A program made the position numbers and the translations under genes. DNA of 64,000 nt. Source: Hydractinia symbiolongicarpus (lineage: Eukaryota; Cnidaria; Hydrozoa; Anthoathecata; Hydractiniidae). The DNA is taken from assembly GCF_029227915.1 (NCBI RefSeq), contig NC_079885.1, positions 27,345,001 to 27,409,000 of the forward strand, given 5' to 3'. The notes beneath the pieces are model-generated. The model was not told the origin of the DNA and made no database searches. It saw nothing but the letters and a program-made list of their open reading frames with translations. This document shows positions 25,606 through 38,751 of the stretch, in pieces (the first letter of the stretch is position 1; each line of letters starts with the position of its first letter).

Positions 25606-25711
25606 TTTATATAAAATAAGTCATCTTTTCCTGTCGGACCAATCCTGGCCGTTAGCACGCGCTGAAGAAATGTGATAAATGAGACAATTGTGGCAGCGCT
25701 TCATTTAAAAA
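25606..25711 (+). repeat. Truncated 106-bp monomer
   Basis: The unit starts normally (TTTATATAAAATAAGTCATC, then GTTAGCACGCGCTGAAGAAA). At about 25,670 it jumps to TGTGATAAATGAGACAATTG, losing about 200 bp of the middle. The jump falls at AAA, which is shared by the two joined positions (GAAGAAA and AAATGTG), so end joining with microhomology is plausible. Its 3' end is the short form, with TGGCAG instead of TGGTAG. Confidence 0.9.
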
Positions 25712-26378
25712 TTTAGATAAATAAGTCATTTTTTACGGTGGGACCAATCCTAGCCGTTAGCGCGCGCTGAAGAAAAAGAGACAGTTTTAAAAACTACATT
25801 TCATTGACTTTCTAACGGTGTCAATCCGCTTGACTTACAACGGTTCCGTCACATATTCGTACCAACATGTATTTAGTGATTTTTTTCCGATATTACTAAG
25901 TTGTATCGCTTTTAACAGTGAAACGATTGACTGTGGGACTTAATTGAAGTGATTCTGGACTGTGACCTTATAAATGTGATAATGAGACAATTGGACACCA
26001 AGGAATAACATTCTTCTTAATTTGACATGATTGCTGCAATTCAGCCATTACACTCGGCCCACAGGTAGCGCTTCACTTAATAATTTAGATAAAATAAGTC
26101 ATTTATTACTGTGGGACCAATCCTAGCCGTTAGCAAGCGCTGAAGAAATAGAGACAGTTTTAAATACTACATTTCATTGACTTTCTAACGGTATCAGTCC
26201 GTTTCAACTACAACGGTTGCGTCACATATTCGTACGAACATGTATTTAGCGATATTTTTCTGATTTTACAAGGTTGCATCGCTTTTCACAGTGAAAGGAT
26301 TGACTGTGGGACTTAATTGAACTGATTTTGGTCTTTGACCTCATAAATGTGATAAATGAGACAATTGTGGTAGCGCTT

Positions 26379-29300
26379 CATTTAAATATTTAGATAAATA
26401 AGTCATTCTTTACGGTGGGACCAATCCTAGCCGTTAGCGCGCGCTGAAGAAAAAGAGACAGTTTTCAAAACTACATTTCATTGACTTTCTAACGGTATCA
26501 GTCCGTTTCCATTGCAACGGTTGCGTCACATATTCGTACCAACATGTATTTAGCGATATTTTTCTGATTTTACTAGGTTGCATCGCTTTTAACAGTGAAA
26601 GGATTGACTGTGGGACTTAATTGAACTGATTTTGGACTTTGACCTCATAAATGTGATAAATGAGACAATTGGACTGCAAGAAGTAACATTCTTTTTAATT
26701 TGACATGATTACCGGAACTCAGCGATTACACTGGGCGCTGTAGTAGCACCTCATTTAAAACTTTAGATAAATAAGTCATTTCTTACGGTGGAACCAATCC
26801 TAGCCGTTATCGCGTGCTGAGGAAATAGAGACCTTTTTAAAAACTACATTTCAATGACTTTCTATCGGCATCAATCCTGTTGAGTTACAACGGTTGCGTC
26901 ACATATTCGTAGCAACATGTATTTAGCGATTTTTTTCCGATATTACTAAGTTGTATCGCTTTTAACAGTGAAACGATTGACTGTGGGACTTAATTGAAGT
27001 GATTCTGGACTGTGACCTTATAAATGTGATAAATGAGCCAATTGGACTCCAAGGAATAACATTCTTCTTAATTTGACATGATTGCTGCAATTCAGCGATT
27101 ACACTCGGCCCAATGGTAGCACTTCACTTAATAATTTAGATAAAATAAGTAATTTTTTACTGTGGGACCAATCCTAGCCGTTAGCGCGCGCTGAAGAAAT
27201 AGAGACAGTTTTAAATACTACATTTCATTGACTTTCTAACGGTATCAGTCCGTTTCAACTACAACGGTTGCGTCACATATTCGTACGAACATGTATTTAG
27301 CGATATTTTTCTGATTTTACAAGGTTGCATTGCTTTTCACAGTGAAAGGATTGATTGTGGGACTTAATTGAACTGATTTTGGACTTTGATCTCATAAATG
27401 TGATAAATGAGACAATTGGGCCCAGGAAATAACATTTTTTTGAATTTGACATGATTGCTGGAATTCAGCGAATACACTCGGCCCTATGGTAGCGCTTCAC
27501 TTAAAAATTTATATAAAATAAGTCATTTTTTACTGTGGGACCAATCCTGGCCGTTAGCACGCGCTGAAGAAATAGAGACAGTTTTAAATACTACATTTCA
27601 TTGACTTTCTAACGGTATCAGTCCGTTTCAACTACAACGGTTGCCTCACATATTCGTACCAACATGTACTTAATGATTTTTTTCCGATATTACTAAGTTT
27701 TATCGCTTTTAACAGTGAAACGATTGACTGTGGGACTTAATTGAACTGATCTTGGACTGTGACCTTATAAATTTGATAAGTGAGACAATTGGACTGCAAG
27801 AAGTAACATTCTTCTTAATTTGACATGATTACCGGAACTCAGCAATTACACTTGGCGCTGTGGTAGCACCTCATTTAAAACTTTAGATAAATAAGTCATT
27901 TCTTACTGTGGAACCAATCCTAGCTGTTATCGCGCGCTGAAGTAATAGAGACAGTTTTAAAAACTACATTTCAATGACTTTCTAACGGCATCAATCCTCT
28001 TGAGTTACAACGGTTGCGTCACATATTCGTAGCAACATGTATTTAGCGATTTTCTTCCGATATTACTAAGTTGTAACGCTTTTAACAGTGAAACGATTGA
28101 CTGTGGGACTTAATGGAACTGATGTTGGACTGTGACCTTGTAAATGTGATAAATGAGACAATGGGATTGCACGAAATAACATTCTTCTTAATTTGACATG
28201 ATTCCGGGAGCTCAGCGACTACACGGGGCACTGTGGTAGTACTTCGTTTAAAAATTTAGATGAATAAGTCATTTCTAACTGTAGGACTAATCCTAGCCGT
28301 TAGCCCGCGCTGAAGAAAGAGAAACAGTTTTGAAAACTACATTTCATTGACTTTCTAACGGTGTGTCTCCGCTTGACTTACAACAGTTGCGTCACATATT
28401 CGTACCAACATGTATTTAGTGATTTTTTTCCGATATTACTAAGTTGTATCGCTTTTAACAGTGAAACGATTGACTGTGGGACTTAATTGAAGTGATTCTG
28501 GACTGTGACCTTATAAATGTGATAAATGAGCCAATTGGACTCCAAGGAATAACATTCTTCTTAATTTGACATGATTGCTGCAATTCAGCGATTACACTCG
28601 GCCCAATGGTAGCACTTCACTTAATAATTTAGATAAAATAAGTAATTTTTTACTGTGGGACCAATCCTACCCGTTAGCACGCGCTGAAGAAATAGAGACA
28701 GTTTTAAATACTACATTTCATTGACTTTCTAACCGTATCAGTCCGTTTCAACTACAACGGTTGCGTCACATATTCGTACCAACATGTACTTAATGACTTT
28801 TTTCCGATATTACTAAGTTTTACAGCTTTTAACAGTGAAACGATTGATTGTGGGACTTAATTGAACTGAACTTGAACTGTGACCTTATAAATTTGATAAG
28901 TGAGACAATTGGACTGCAAGAAATAACATTCTTCTTAATTTGACATGATTACCGGAACTCAGCAATTACACTGGGCGCTGTGGTAGCACCTCATTTAAAA
29001 CTTTAGATAAATAAGTCATTTCTTACTGTGGAACCAATCCTAGCTGTTATCGCGCGCTGAAGTAATAGAGACAGTTTTAAAAACTACATTTCAATGACTT
29101 TCTAACGGCATCAATTCTCTTGAGTTACAACGGTTGCGTCACATATTCGTAGCAACATGTATTTAGCAATTTTCTTCCGATATTACTAAGTTGTAACGCT
29201 TTTAACAGTGAAACGATTGACTGTGGGACTTAATGGAACTGATGTTGGACTGTGACCTTGTAAATGTGATAAATGAGACAATGGGATTGCACGAAATAAC

Positions 29301-32300
29301 ATTCTTCTTAATTTGACATGATTCCGGGAGCTCAGCGACTACACGGGGCGCTGTGGTAGTACTTCGTTTAAAAATTTAGATGAATAAGTCATTTCTAACT
29401 GTAGGACTAATCCTAGCCGTTAGCCCGCGCTGAAGAAAGAGAAACAGTTTTGAAAACTACATTTCATTGACTTTCTAACGGTGTGTCTCCGCTTGACTTA
29501 CAACGGTTGCGTCACATATTCGTACCAACATGTATTTAGTGATTTCTTTCCGATATTACTAAGTTGTATCGCTTTTAACAGTGAAACGATTGACTGTGGG
29601 ACTTAATTGAAGTGATTCTGGACTGTGACCTTATAAATGTGATAAATGAGCCAATTGGACTCCAAGGAATAACATTCTTCTTAATTTGACATGATTGCCG
29701 GAACTCAGCGTTTACACTGGGCGCTGTGGTAGCACCTCATTTAAAACTTTAGATAAATAAGTCATTTCTTACTGTGGAACCAATCCTAGCCGTTATCACG
29801 CGCTGAAGTAATAGAGACAGTTTTAAAAACTACATTTAAATGACTTTCTAACGGCATCAATCCGCTTGAGTTACAACGGTTGCGTCACATATTCGTAGCA
29901 ACATGTATTTAGCGATTTTCTTCCGATATTACTAAGTTGTAACGCTTTTAACAGTGAAACGATTGACTGTTGGACTTAATTGAACTGATTTTGGACTGTG
30001 ACCTTGTAAATGTGATAAATGAGACAATGGGATTGCAAGAAATAACATTCTTCTTAATTTGACATGATTGCTGCAATTCAGCGATTTCACTGGGCGCGTT
30101 GGTAGCACCTCATTTAAAACTTTAGATAAATAAGTCATTTCTTACTGTGGAACCAATCCTAGCCGTTATCGTGCGCTGAAGTAATAGAGACAGTTTTAAA
30201 AACTACATTTCAATGACTTTCTAACGGCAACAATCCGCTTGAGTTACAACGGTTGCGTCACATATTCGTAGCAACATGTATTTAGCGATTTTCTTCCGAT
30301 ATTACTAAGTTGTAACGCCTTTAACAGTGAAACGATTGACTGTGGGACTTAATGGAACTGATTTTGGACTGTGACCTTGTAAATGTGATAAATGAGACAA
30401 TGGGAATGCAAGAAATAACATTCTTCTTAATTTGACATGATTCCCGGAGCTCAGCGATTACACTGGGCGCTGTGGTAGTACTTCATTTAAAAATTTAGAT
30501 AAGTAAGTCATTTTTTACTGTGGGACCCATCCTGGCCGTTAGCACGCGCTGAAGAAATAGAGACAGTTTTAAATACTACATTTCATTGACTTTCTAACGG
30601 TATCAGTCCGTTTCAACTACAACGGTTGCGTCACATATTCGTACCAACATGTACTTAATGATTTTTTTCCGATATTACTAAGTTTTATCGCTTTTAACAG
30701 TGAAACGATTGACTGTGGGACTTAATTGAACTGATCTTGGACTGTGACCTTATAAATTTGATAAGTGAGACAATTGGACTGCAAGAAGTAACATTCTTCT
30801 TAATTTGACATGATTACAGGAACTCAGCGATTACACTGGGCGCTGTGGTAGCACCTCATTTAAAACTTTAAATAAATAAGTCATTTCTTACTGTGGAACC
30901 AATCCTAGCCGTTATCGCGCGCTGAAGTAATAGAGACAGTTTTAAAAACTACATTTCAATGACTTTCTAACGGCATCAATCCGCTTGAGTTACAACGGTT
31001 GCGTCACATATTCGTAGCAACATGTATTTAGCGATTTTCTTCCGATATTACTAAGTTGTAACGCTTTTAACAGTGAAACGATTGACTGTGGGACTTAATG
31101 GAACTGATTTTGGACTGTGACCTTGTAAATGTGATACATGAGACAATGGGATTGCAAGAAATAACATTCTTCTTAATTTGACATGATTTCCGGAGCTCAG
31201 CGATTACACTGGGCGCTGTGGTAGTACTTCGTTTAAAAATTTAGATGAATAAGTCACTTCTAACTGAAGGACTAATCCTACCCGTTAGCCCGCGCTGAAG
31301 AAAGAGAAACAGTTTTGAAAACTACATTTCATTGACTTTCTAACGGTGTCTCTCCGCTTTATTTACAACGGTTGCGTCAAATATTCGTACCAACATGTAT
31401 TTAGTGATTTTTTTCCGATATTACTAAGTTGTATCGCTTTTAACAGTGAAACGATTGACTGTGGGACTTAATTGAAGTGATTCTGGACTGTGACCTTATA
31501 AATGTGATAAATGAGCCAATTGGACTCCAAGGAATAACATTCTTCTTAATTTGACATGATTGCTGCAATTCAGCGATTACACTCGGCCCAATGGTAGCAC
31601 TTCACTTAATAATTTAGATAAAATAAGTATTTTTTTACTGTGGGACCAATCCTAGCCGTTAGCGCGCGCTGAAGAAATAGAGACAGTTTTAAATACTACA
31701 TTTCATTGACTTTCTAACGGTATCAGTCCGTTTCAACAACAACGGTTGCGTCACATTTTCGTACCAACATGTACTTAAAGACTTTTTTCCGATATTACTA
31801 AGTTTTACAGCTTTTAACAGTGAAACGATTGACTGTGGGAGTTAATTGAACTGATCTTGGACTGTGACCTTATAAATTTGATAAGTGAGACAATTGGACT
31901 GCAAGAAGTAACATTCTTCTTAATTTGACATGATTACCGGAACTCAGCGATTACACTGGGCGCTGTGGTAGCACCTCATTTAAAACTTTAGATAAATAAG
32001 TCATTTCTTACTGTGGAACCAATCCTAGCCGTTATCGCGCGCTGAAGTAATAGAGACAGTTTTAAAAACTACATTTCAATGACTTTCTAACGGCATCAAT
32101 CCGCTTGAGTTACAACGGTTGCGTCACATATTCGTAGCAACATGTATTTAGCGATTTTCTTCCGATATTACTAAGCTGTAACGCTTTTAACAGTGAAACG
32201 ATTGACTGTGGGACTTAATGGAACTGATTTTGAACTGTGACCTTGTAAATGTGATAAATGAGACAATGGGATTTCAAGAAATAACATTCTTCTTAATTTG

Positions 32301-33500
32301 ACATGATTCCCGGAGCTCAGCGATTACACTGGACGCTGTGGTAGTACTTCATTTAAAAATTTAGATAAATAAGTCATTTCTAACTGTAGGACTAATCCTA
32401 GCCGTTAGTCCGCGCAGAAGAAAGAGAAACAGTTTTGAAAACTACATTTCATTGACTTTCTAACGGTGTCTCTCCGCTTGAGTTACAACGGTTGCGTCAC
32501 ATATTCGTAGCAACATGTATTTAGCGATTTTCTTCCGATATTACTAAGTTGTAACGCTTTTAACAGTGAAACGATTGACTGTGGGACTTAATTGAACTGA
32601 TTTTGGACTGTGACCTTGTAAATGTGATAAATGAGACAATGGGATTGCAAGAAATAACATTCTTCTTAATTTGACATGATTGCTGCAATTCAGCGATTTC
32701 ACTGTGCGCTGTGGTAGCGCTTCATTTAAAAACTTAGATAAAAGAGTCATTGTTTACAATGGGACCAATCCTAGCCGTTAGCGCGCGTTGAAGAAATAGA
32801 CAAAGTTTTAAAAACTACATTTCAATGACTTTCTAACGGTATCAGTCCATTTCAATTACAACGGTTGCGTCACATATTCGTACCAACATGTACTTAGCGA
32901 TATTTTTCTGATTTTACTAGGTTGCATCGTTTTTAACAGTGAAACGATTGACTGTGGGACTTAATTGAAGTGATTCTGGACTGTGACCTTATAAATGTGA
33001 TAAATGAGCCAATTGGACTCCAAGTAATAACATTCTTCTTAATTTGACATGATTACCGGAACTCAGCGATTACACTGGGCGCTGTGGTAGCACCTCATTT
33101 AAAACTTTAGATAAATAAGTCATTTCTTACTGTGGAACCAATCCTAGCCGTTATCGCGCGCTGAAGTAATAGAGACAGTTTTAAAAACTACATTTCAATG
33201 ACTTTCTAACGGCATCAATCCGCTTGAGTTACAACGGTTGCGTCACATATTCGTAGCAACATGTATTTAGCGATATTTTTCTGATTTTACTAGGTTGCAT
33301 CGTTTTTAACAGTGAAAAGATTGACTGTGGGACTTAATTGAACTAATTTTGGACTTTGACCTCAAAAATGTGATAAATGAGACAATTAGACCCAGGAAAT
33401 AACATTCTTCTTAATTTGACATGATTGCTGGAATTCAGCGATTACACTCGGGCCTATGGTAGCGCTTCATTAAAAACTTAGATAAATCAGTCATTTTTTA
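26379..33500 (+). repeat. Zone 2: long monomers only, with a marker unit at 1-, 2- or 3-unit steps
   Basis: The marker AGTAATAGAGACAG, linked to TTACTGTGGAACCAATCC and GTTATCGCGCG upstream, occurs at about 27,941, 29,061, 29,807, 30,180, 30,926, 32,046, 33,165, 34,282 and 35,402. The gaps are 1,120, 746, 373, 746, 1,120, 1,119, 1,117 and 1,120 bp, that is 3, 2, 1, 2, 3, 3, 3 and 3 monomers. The left part is irregular and settles into a three-unit period at the right. I found no short unit to the right of 26,378. Confidence 0.85.
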
Positions 33501-36500
33501 CGGTGGGACCAATCTTAGCCGTTATCGCGCGCTGAATAAATAGGAACAGTTTCAAAGACTACATTTCATTGATTTTCTGGCGGTATAAATCCGTTTGAGT
33601 TACAACGTTTGCGTCACATAATCGTACGAACATGTACTTAGCGATATTTTTCTGATTTTACTAGGTTGCATCGCTTTTAACAGTGAAAGGATTGACTGTG
33701 GGATTTAATTGAACTGATTTTGGACTGTGACCTTGTAAATGTGATAAATGAGACAATAGAATTGCAAGAAATAACATTCTTCTTAATTTGACATGATTGC
33801 TGCAATTCAGCGATTTCACTGGGCGCTGTGGTAGCACTTCATTTAAAAACTTAGATAAAAAAGTCATTGTTTACAATGGGACCAATCCTAGCCGTTAGCG
33901 CGCGTTGAAGAAATAGAGAAAGTTTTAAAAACTACATTTCAATGACTTTCTAACGGTATCAGTCCATTTCAATTACAACGGTTGCGTCACATATTCGTAC
34001 CAACATGTACTTAGCGATATTTTTCTGATTTTACTAGGTTGCATCGTTTTTAACAGTGAAACGATTGACTGTGGGACTTAATTGAAGTGATTCTGGACTG
34101 TGACCTTATAAATGTGATAAATGAGCCAATTGGACTCCAAGAAATAACATTCTTCTTAATTTGACATGATTACCGGAACTCAGCGATTACACTGGGCGCT
34201 GTGGTAGCACTTCATTTAAAACTTTAGATAAATAAGTCATTTCTTACTGTGGAACCAATCCTAGCCGTTATCGCGCGCTGAAGTAATAGAGACAGTTTTA
34301 AAAACTACATTTCAATGACATTTCTAACGGCATCAATCCGCTTGAGTTACAACGGTTGCGTCACATATTCGTAGCAACATGTATTTAGCGATATTTTTCT
34401 GATTTTACTAGGTAGCATCGTTTTTAACAGTGAAAGGATTGACTGTGGGACTTAATTGAACTGATTTTGGACTTTGACCTCAAAAATGTGATAAATGAGA
34501 CAATTAGACCCAGGAAATAACATTCTTCTTAATTTAACATGATTGCTGGAATTCAGCGATTACACTCGGGCCTATGGTAGCGCTTCACTTAAAAATTTAC
34601 ATAAAATAAGTCATTTTTTACTGTGGGACCAATCCTGGCCGTTAGCACGCGCTGAATAAATAGGAACAGTTTCAAAGACTACATTTCATTGATTTTCTGG
34701 CGGTATAAATCCGTTTGAGTTACAACGTTTGCGTCATATAATCGTACCAACATGTAGTTAGCGATAGTATTCGGATATTACTAGGTTGCATCGCTTTTAC
34801 CAGTGAAAAGATGGACTGTGGGACTTAATTGAAGTTATTTTGGACTGTCACCTTACAAATATGATATGTGAGACAATTGGACCCAAGAAGTAAAATTCTT
34901 CTTACCTTGACATGATTGCTGGAATTTACCGATTTCACTGGGCGCTATGGTAGTGCTTCATTTAAAAACTTAGATAAATCAGTCATTTTTTTACGGTGGG
35001 ACCAATCTTAGCCGTTAGCGCGTGCTGAAGAAAGAGAGACAGTTTTGAAAACTACATTTCATTGACTTTCTAACAGTATCATTCTGTTTCAATAACAACG
35101 GTTGCGTCACATAATCGTACGAACATGTACTTAGCGATATTTTTCTGATTTTACTAGGTTGCATCGCTTTTAACAGTGAAAGGATTGACTGTGGGATTTA
35201 ATTGAACTGATTCTGGACTGTGACCTTATAAATGTGATAAATGAGCCAATTGGACTCCAAGGAATAACATTCTTCTTAATTTGACATGATTACCGGAACT
35301 CAGCGATTACACTGGGCGCTGTGGTAGCACCTCATTTACAACTTTAGATAAATAAGTCATTTCTTACTGTGGAACCAATCCTAGCCGTTTTCGCGCGCTG
35401 AAGTAATAGAGACAGTTTTAAAAACTACATTTCAATGACTTTCTAACGGCATCAATCCGCTTGAGTTACAACGGTTGCGTCACATATTCGTAGCAACATG
35501 TATTTAGCGATATTTTTCTGATTTTACTAGGTTGCATCGTTTTTAACAGTGAAAGGATTGACTGTGGGACTTAATTGAACTGTTTTTCGACTTTGACCTC
35601 AAAAATGTGATAAATGAGACAATTAGACCCAGGAAATAACATTCTTCTTAATTTGACATGATTGCTGGAATTCAGCGATTACACTCGGGCCTATGGTAGC
35701 GCTTCACTTAGAAATTTATATAAAATAAGTCATTTTTTACTGTGGGACCAATCCTGGCCGTTAGCACGCGCTGAATAAATAGGAGCAGTTTCAAAGACTA
35801 CATTTCATTAATTTTCTGGCGGTATAAATCCGTTTGAGTTACAACGTTTGCGTCATAAAATCGTACCAACATGTAGTTAGCGATAGTATTCGCATATTAC
35901 TAGGTTGCATCGCTTTTAACAGTGAAAAGATGGACTGTGGGACTTAATTGAATTATTTTGGACTGTGACCTTACAAATATGATATGTGAGACAATTGGAC
36001 CCAAGAAGTAAAATTCTTCTTACCTTGACATGATTGCTGGAATTTACCGATTTCACTGGGCGCTATGGTAGCGCTTCATTTAAAAACTTAGATAAATCAG
36101 TCATTTTTTACGGTGGGACCAATCTTAGCCGTTAGCGCGCGCTGAAGAAAGAGAGACAGTTTTGAAAACTACATTTCATTGACTTTTTAACAGTATCATT
36201 CTGTTTCAATAACAACAGTTGCATCACATAATCGTACGAACATGTACTTAGCGATATTTTTCTGATTTTACTAGGTTGCATCGCTTTTAACAGTGAAAGG
36301 ATTGACTGTGGGATTTAATTGAACTGATTTTGGACTTTGACCTCATAAATGTGATAAATGAGACAACTGGACCCAAGGAATAACATTTTTCTTAAAGTGA
36401 CATGATTGCCGGAACTCAGCGATTACACTGGGCGCTGTGGTAGTACTTCATTTCAAAATTTAGATAAATAAGTCTTTTTTTACTGTGGGACCAATCCTGG

Positions 36501-36797
36501 CCGTTAGCGCGCGTTGAAGAAATAGAGGCAGTTTTAAAAACTACATTTCAATGACTTTCTAACGGCATCAATCCGCTTGAGTTACAACGGTTGCGTCACA
36601 TATTCGTAGCAACATGTATTTAGCGATATTTTTCTGATTTTACTAGGTTGCATCGTTTTTAACAGTGAAAGGATTGACTGTGGGACTTAATTGAACTGAT
36701 TTTGGACTTAGACCTCAAAAATGTGATAAATGAGACAATTAGACCCAGGAAATAACATTCTTCTTAATTTGACATGATTGCTAAAATTCAGCGATTA

Positions 36798-36814
36798 CAC
36801 TCACTCACTCACTT
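36798..36814 (+). repeat. (CACT)4 microsatellite inside a monomer
   Basis: Four CACT copies followed by T stand where sister HOR copies read CACTCAGGCCTATGG. The bases around it (GCGATTA before, TGGTAGCG after) are normal. It is the only simple-sequence expansion I saw in the array and is private to this HOR copy. Confidence 0.9.
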
Positions 36815-38751
36815 GGTAGCGCTTCACTTAAAAATTTATATAAAATAAGTCATTTTTTACTGTGGGACCAATCCTGGCCGTTAGCACGCGCTGAATAAAT
36901 AGGAACAGTTTCAAAGACTACATTTCATTGATTTTCTGGCGGTATAAATCCATTTGAGTTACAACGTTTGCGTCATATAATCGTACCAACATGTAGTTAG
37001 CGATAGTATTCGGATATTACTAGGTTGCATCGCTTTTAACAGTGAAAAGATGGACTGTGGGACTTAATTGAACTTATTTTGGACTGTGACCTTACAAATA
37101 TGATATGTGAGACAATTGGACCCAAGAAGTAAAATTCTTCTTACCTTGACATGATTGCTGGAATTTACCGATTTCACTGGGCGCTATGGTAGCGCTTCAT
37201 TTAAAAACTTAGATAAATCAGTCATTTTTTACGGTGGGACCAATCTTAGCCGTTAGCGCGCGCTGAAGAAAGAGAGACAGTTTTGAAAACTACATTTCAT
37301 TGAGTTTCTAACAGTATCATTCTGTTTCAATAACAACGGTTGCGTCACATAATCGTACGAACATGTACTTAGCGATATTTTTCTGATTTTACTAGGTTGC
37401 ATCGCTTTTAACAGTGAAAGGATTGACTGTGGGATTTAATTGAACTGATTTTGGACTTTGACCTCATAAATGTGATAAATGAGACAACTGGACCCAAGGA
37501 ATAACATTCTTCTTAAAGTGACATGATTGCCGGAACTCAGCGATTACACTGGGCGCTGTGGTAGCACTTCATTTCAAAATTTAGATAAATAAGTCTTTTT
37601 TTACTGTGGGACCAATCCTGGCCGTTAGCGCGCGTTGAAGAAATAGAGGCAGTTTTAAAAACTACATTTCATTGATTTTCTGGCGGTATAAATCCATTTG
37701 AGTTACAACGTTTGCGTCATATAATCGTACCAACATGTAGTTAGCGATAGTAATCGGATATTACTAGGTTGCATCGCTTTTAACAGTGAAAAGATGGACT
37801 GTGGGACTTAATTGAACTTATTTTGGACTGTGACCTTACAAATATGATATGTGAGACAATTGGACCCAAGAAGTAAAATTCTTCTTACCTTGACATGATT
37901 GCTGGAATTTACCGATTTCACTGGGCACTATGGTAGCACTTCATTTAAAAACTTAGATAAATCAGTCATTTTTTACGGTGGGACCAATCTTAGCCGTTAG
38001 CGCGCGCTGAAGAAAGAGAGACAGTTTTGAAAACTACATTTCATTGACTTTCTAACAGTATCATTCTGTTTCAATAACAACGGTTGCGTCACATAATCGT
38101 ACGAACATGTACTTAGCGATATTTTTCTGATTTTACTAGGTTGCATCGCTTTTAACAGTGAAAGGATTGACTGTGGGATTTAATTGAACTGATTTTGGAC
38201 TTTGACCTCATAAATGTGATAAATGAGACAACTGGACCCAAGGAATAACATTCTTCTTAAAGTGACATGATTGCCGGAACTCAGCGATTACACTGGGCGC
38301 TGTGGTAGCACTTCATTTCAAAATTTAGATAAATAAGTCTTTTTTTACTGTGGGACCAATCCTGGCCGTTAGCGCGCGTTGAAGAAATAGAGGCAGTTTT
38401 AAAAACTACATTTCAATGACTTTCTAACGGCATCAATCCGCTTGAGTTACAACGGTTGCGTCACATATTCGTAGCAACATGTATTTAGCGATATTTTTCT
38501 GATTTTACTAGGTTGCATCGTTTTTAACAGTGAAAGGATTGACTGTGGGACTTAATTGAACTGATTTTGGACTTAGACCTCAAAAATGTGATAAATGAGA
38601 CAATTAGACCCAGGAAATAACATTCTTCTTAATTTGACATGATTGCTGGAATTCAGCGATTACACTGAGGCCTATGGTAGCGCTTCACTTAAAAATTTAT
38701 ATAAAATAAGTCATTTTTTACTGTGGGACCAATCCTGGCCGTTAGCACGCG

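Larger units (their letters stand above)
1..26378 (+). repeat. Zone 1: mixed short (304-bp) and long (372-bp) monomers
   Basis: Unit starts (TTTAGA or TTTATA phase) in the first 6 kb are 1, 306, 610, 982, 1286, 1588, 1892, 2196, 2568, 2941, 3245, 3547, 3920, 4224, 4526, 4830, 5134, 5502, 5804 and 6177. The spacings are therefore 302-305 or 368-373 bp. I counted about 52 short junctions (CAATTG directly followed by TGGTAG) in this zone, the last one ending near 26,378, and about 30 long units. Short units are usually of the TAACGG type. Long units are often of the TGGCGG type, with CTGAATAAATAGGAACAG upstream. The two types are intermixed and partly recombined. Confidence 0.92.

Noticed and set aside
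29990-30030. TATAAA-like (CCTTATAAATG) and CCAAT sequences in many units as promoters
   Set aside because: Both occur in nearly every long unit of an A+T-rich repeat, at a spacing that makes no sense for one core promoter, and many units have CATAAA or AAAAATG instead. There is no evidence of a transcript.
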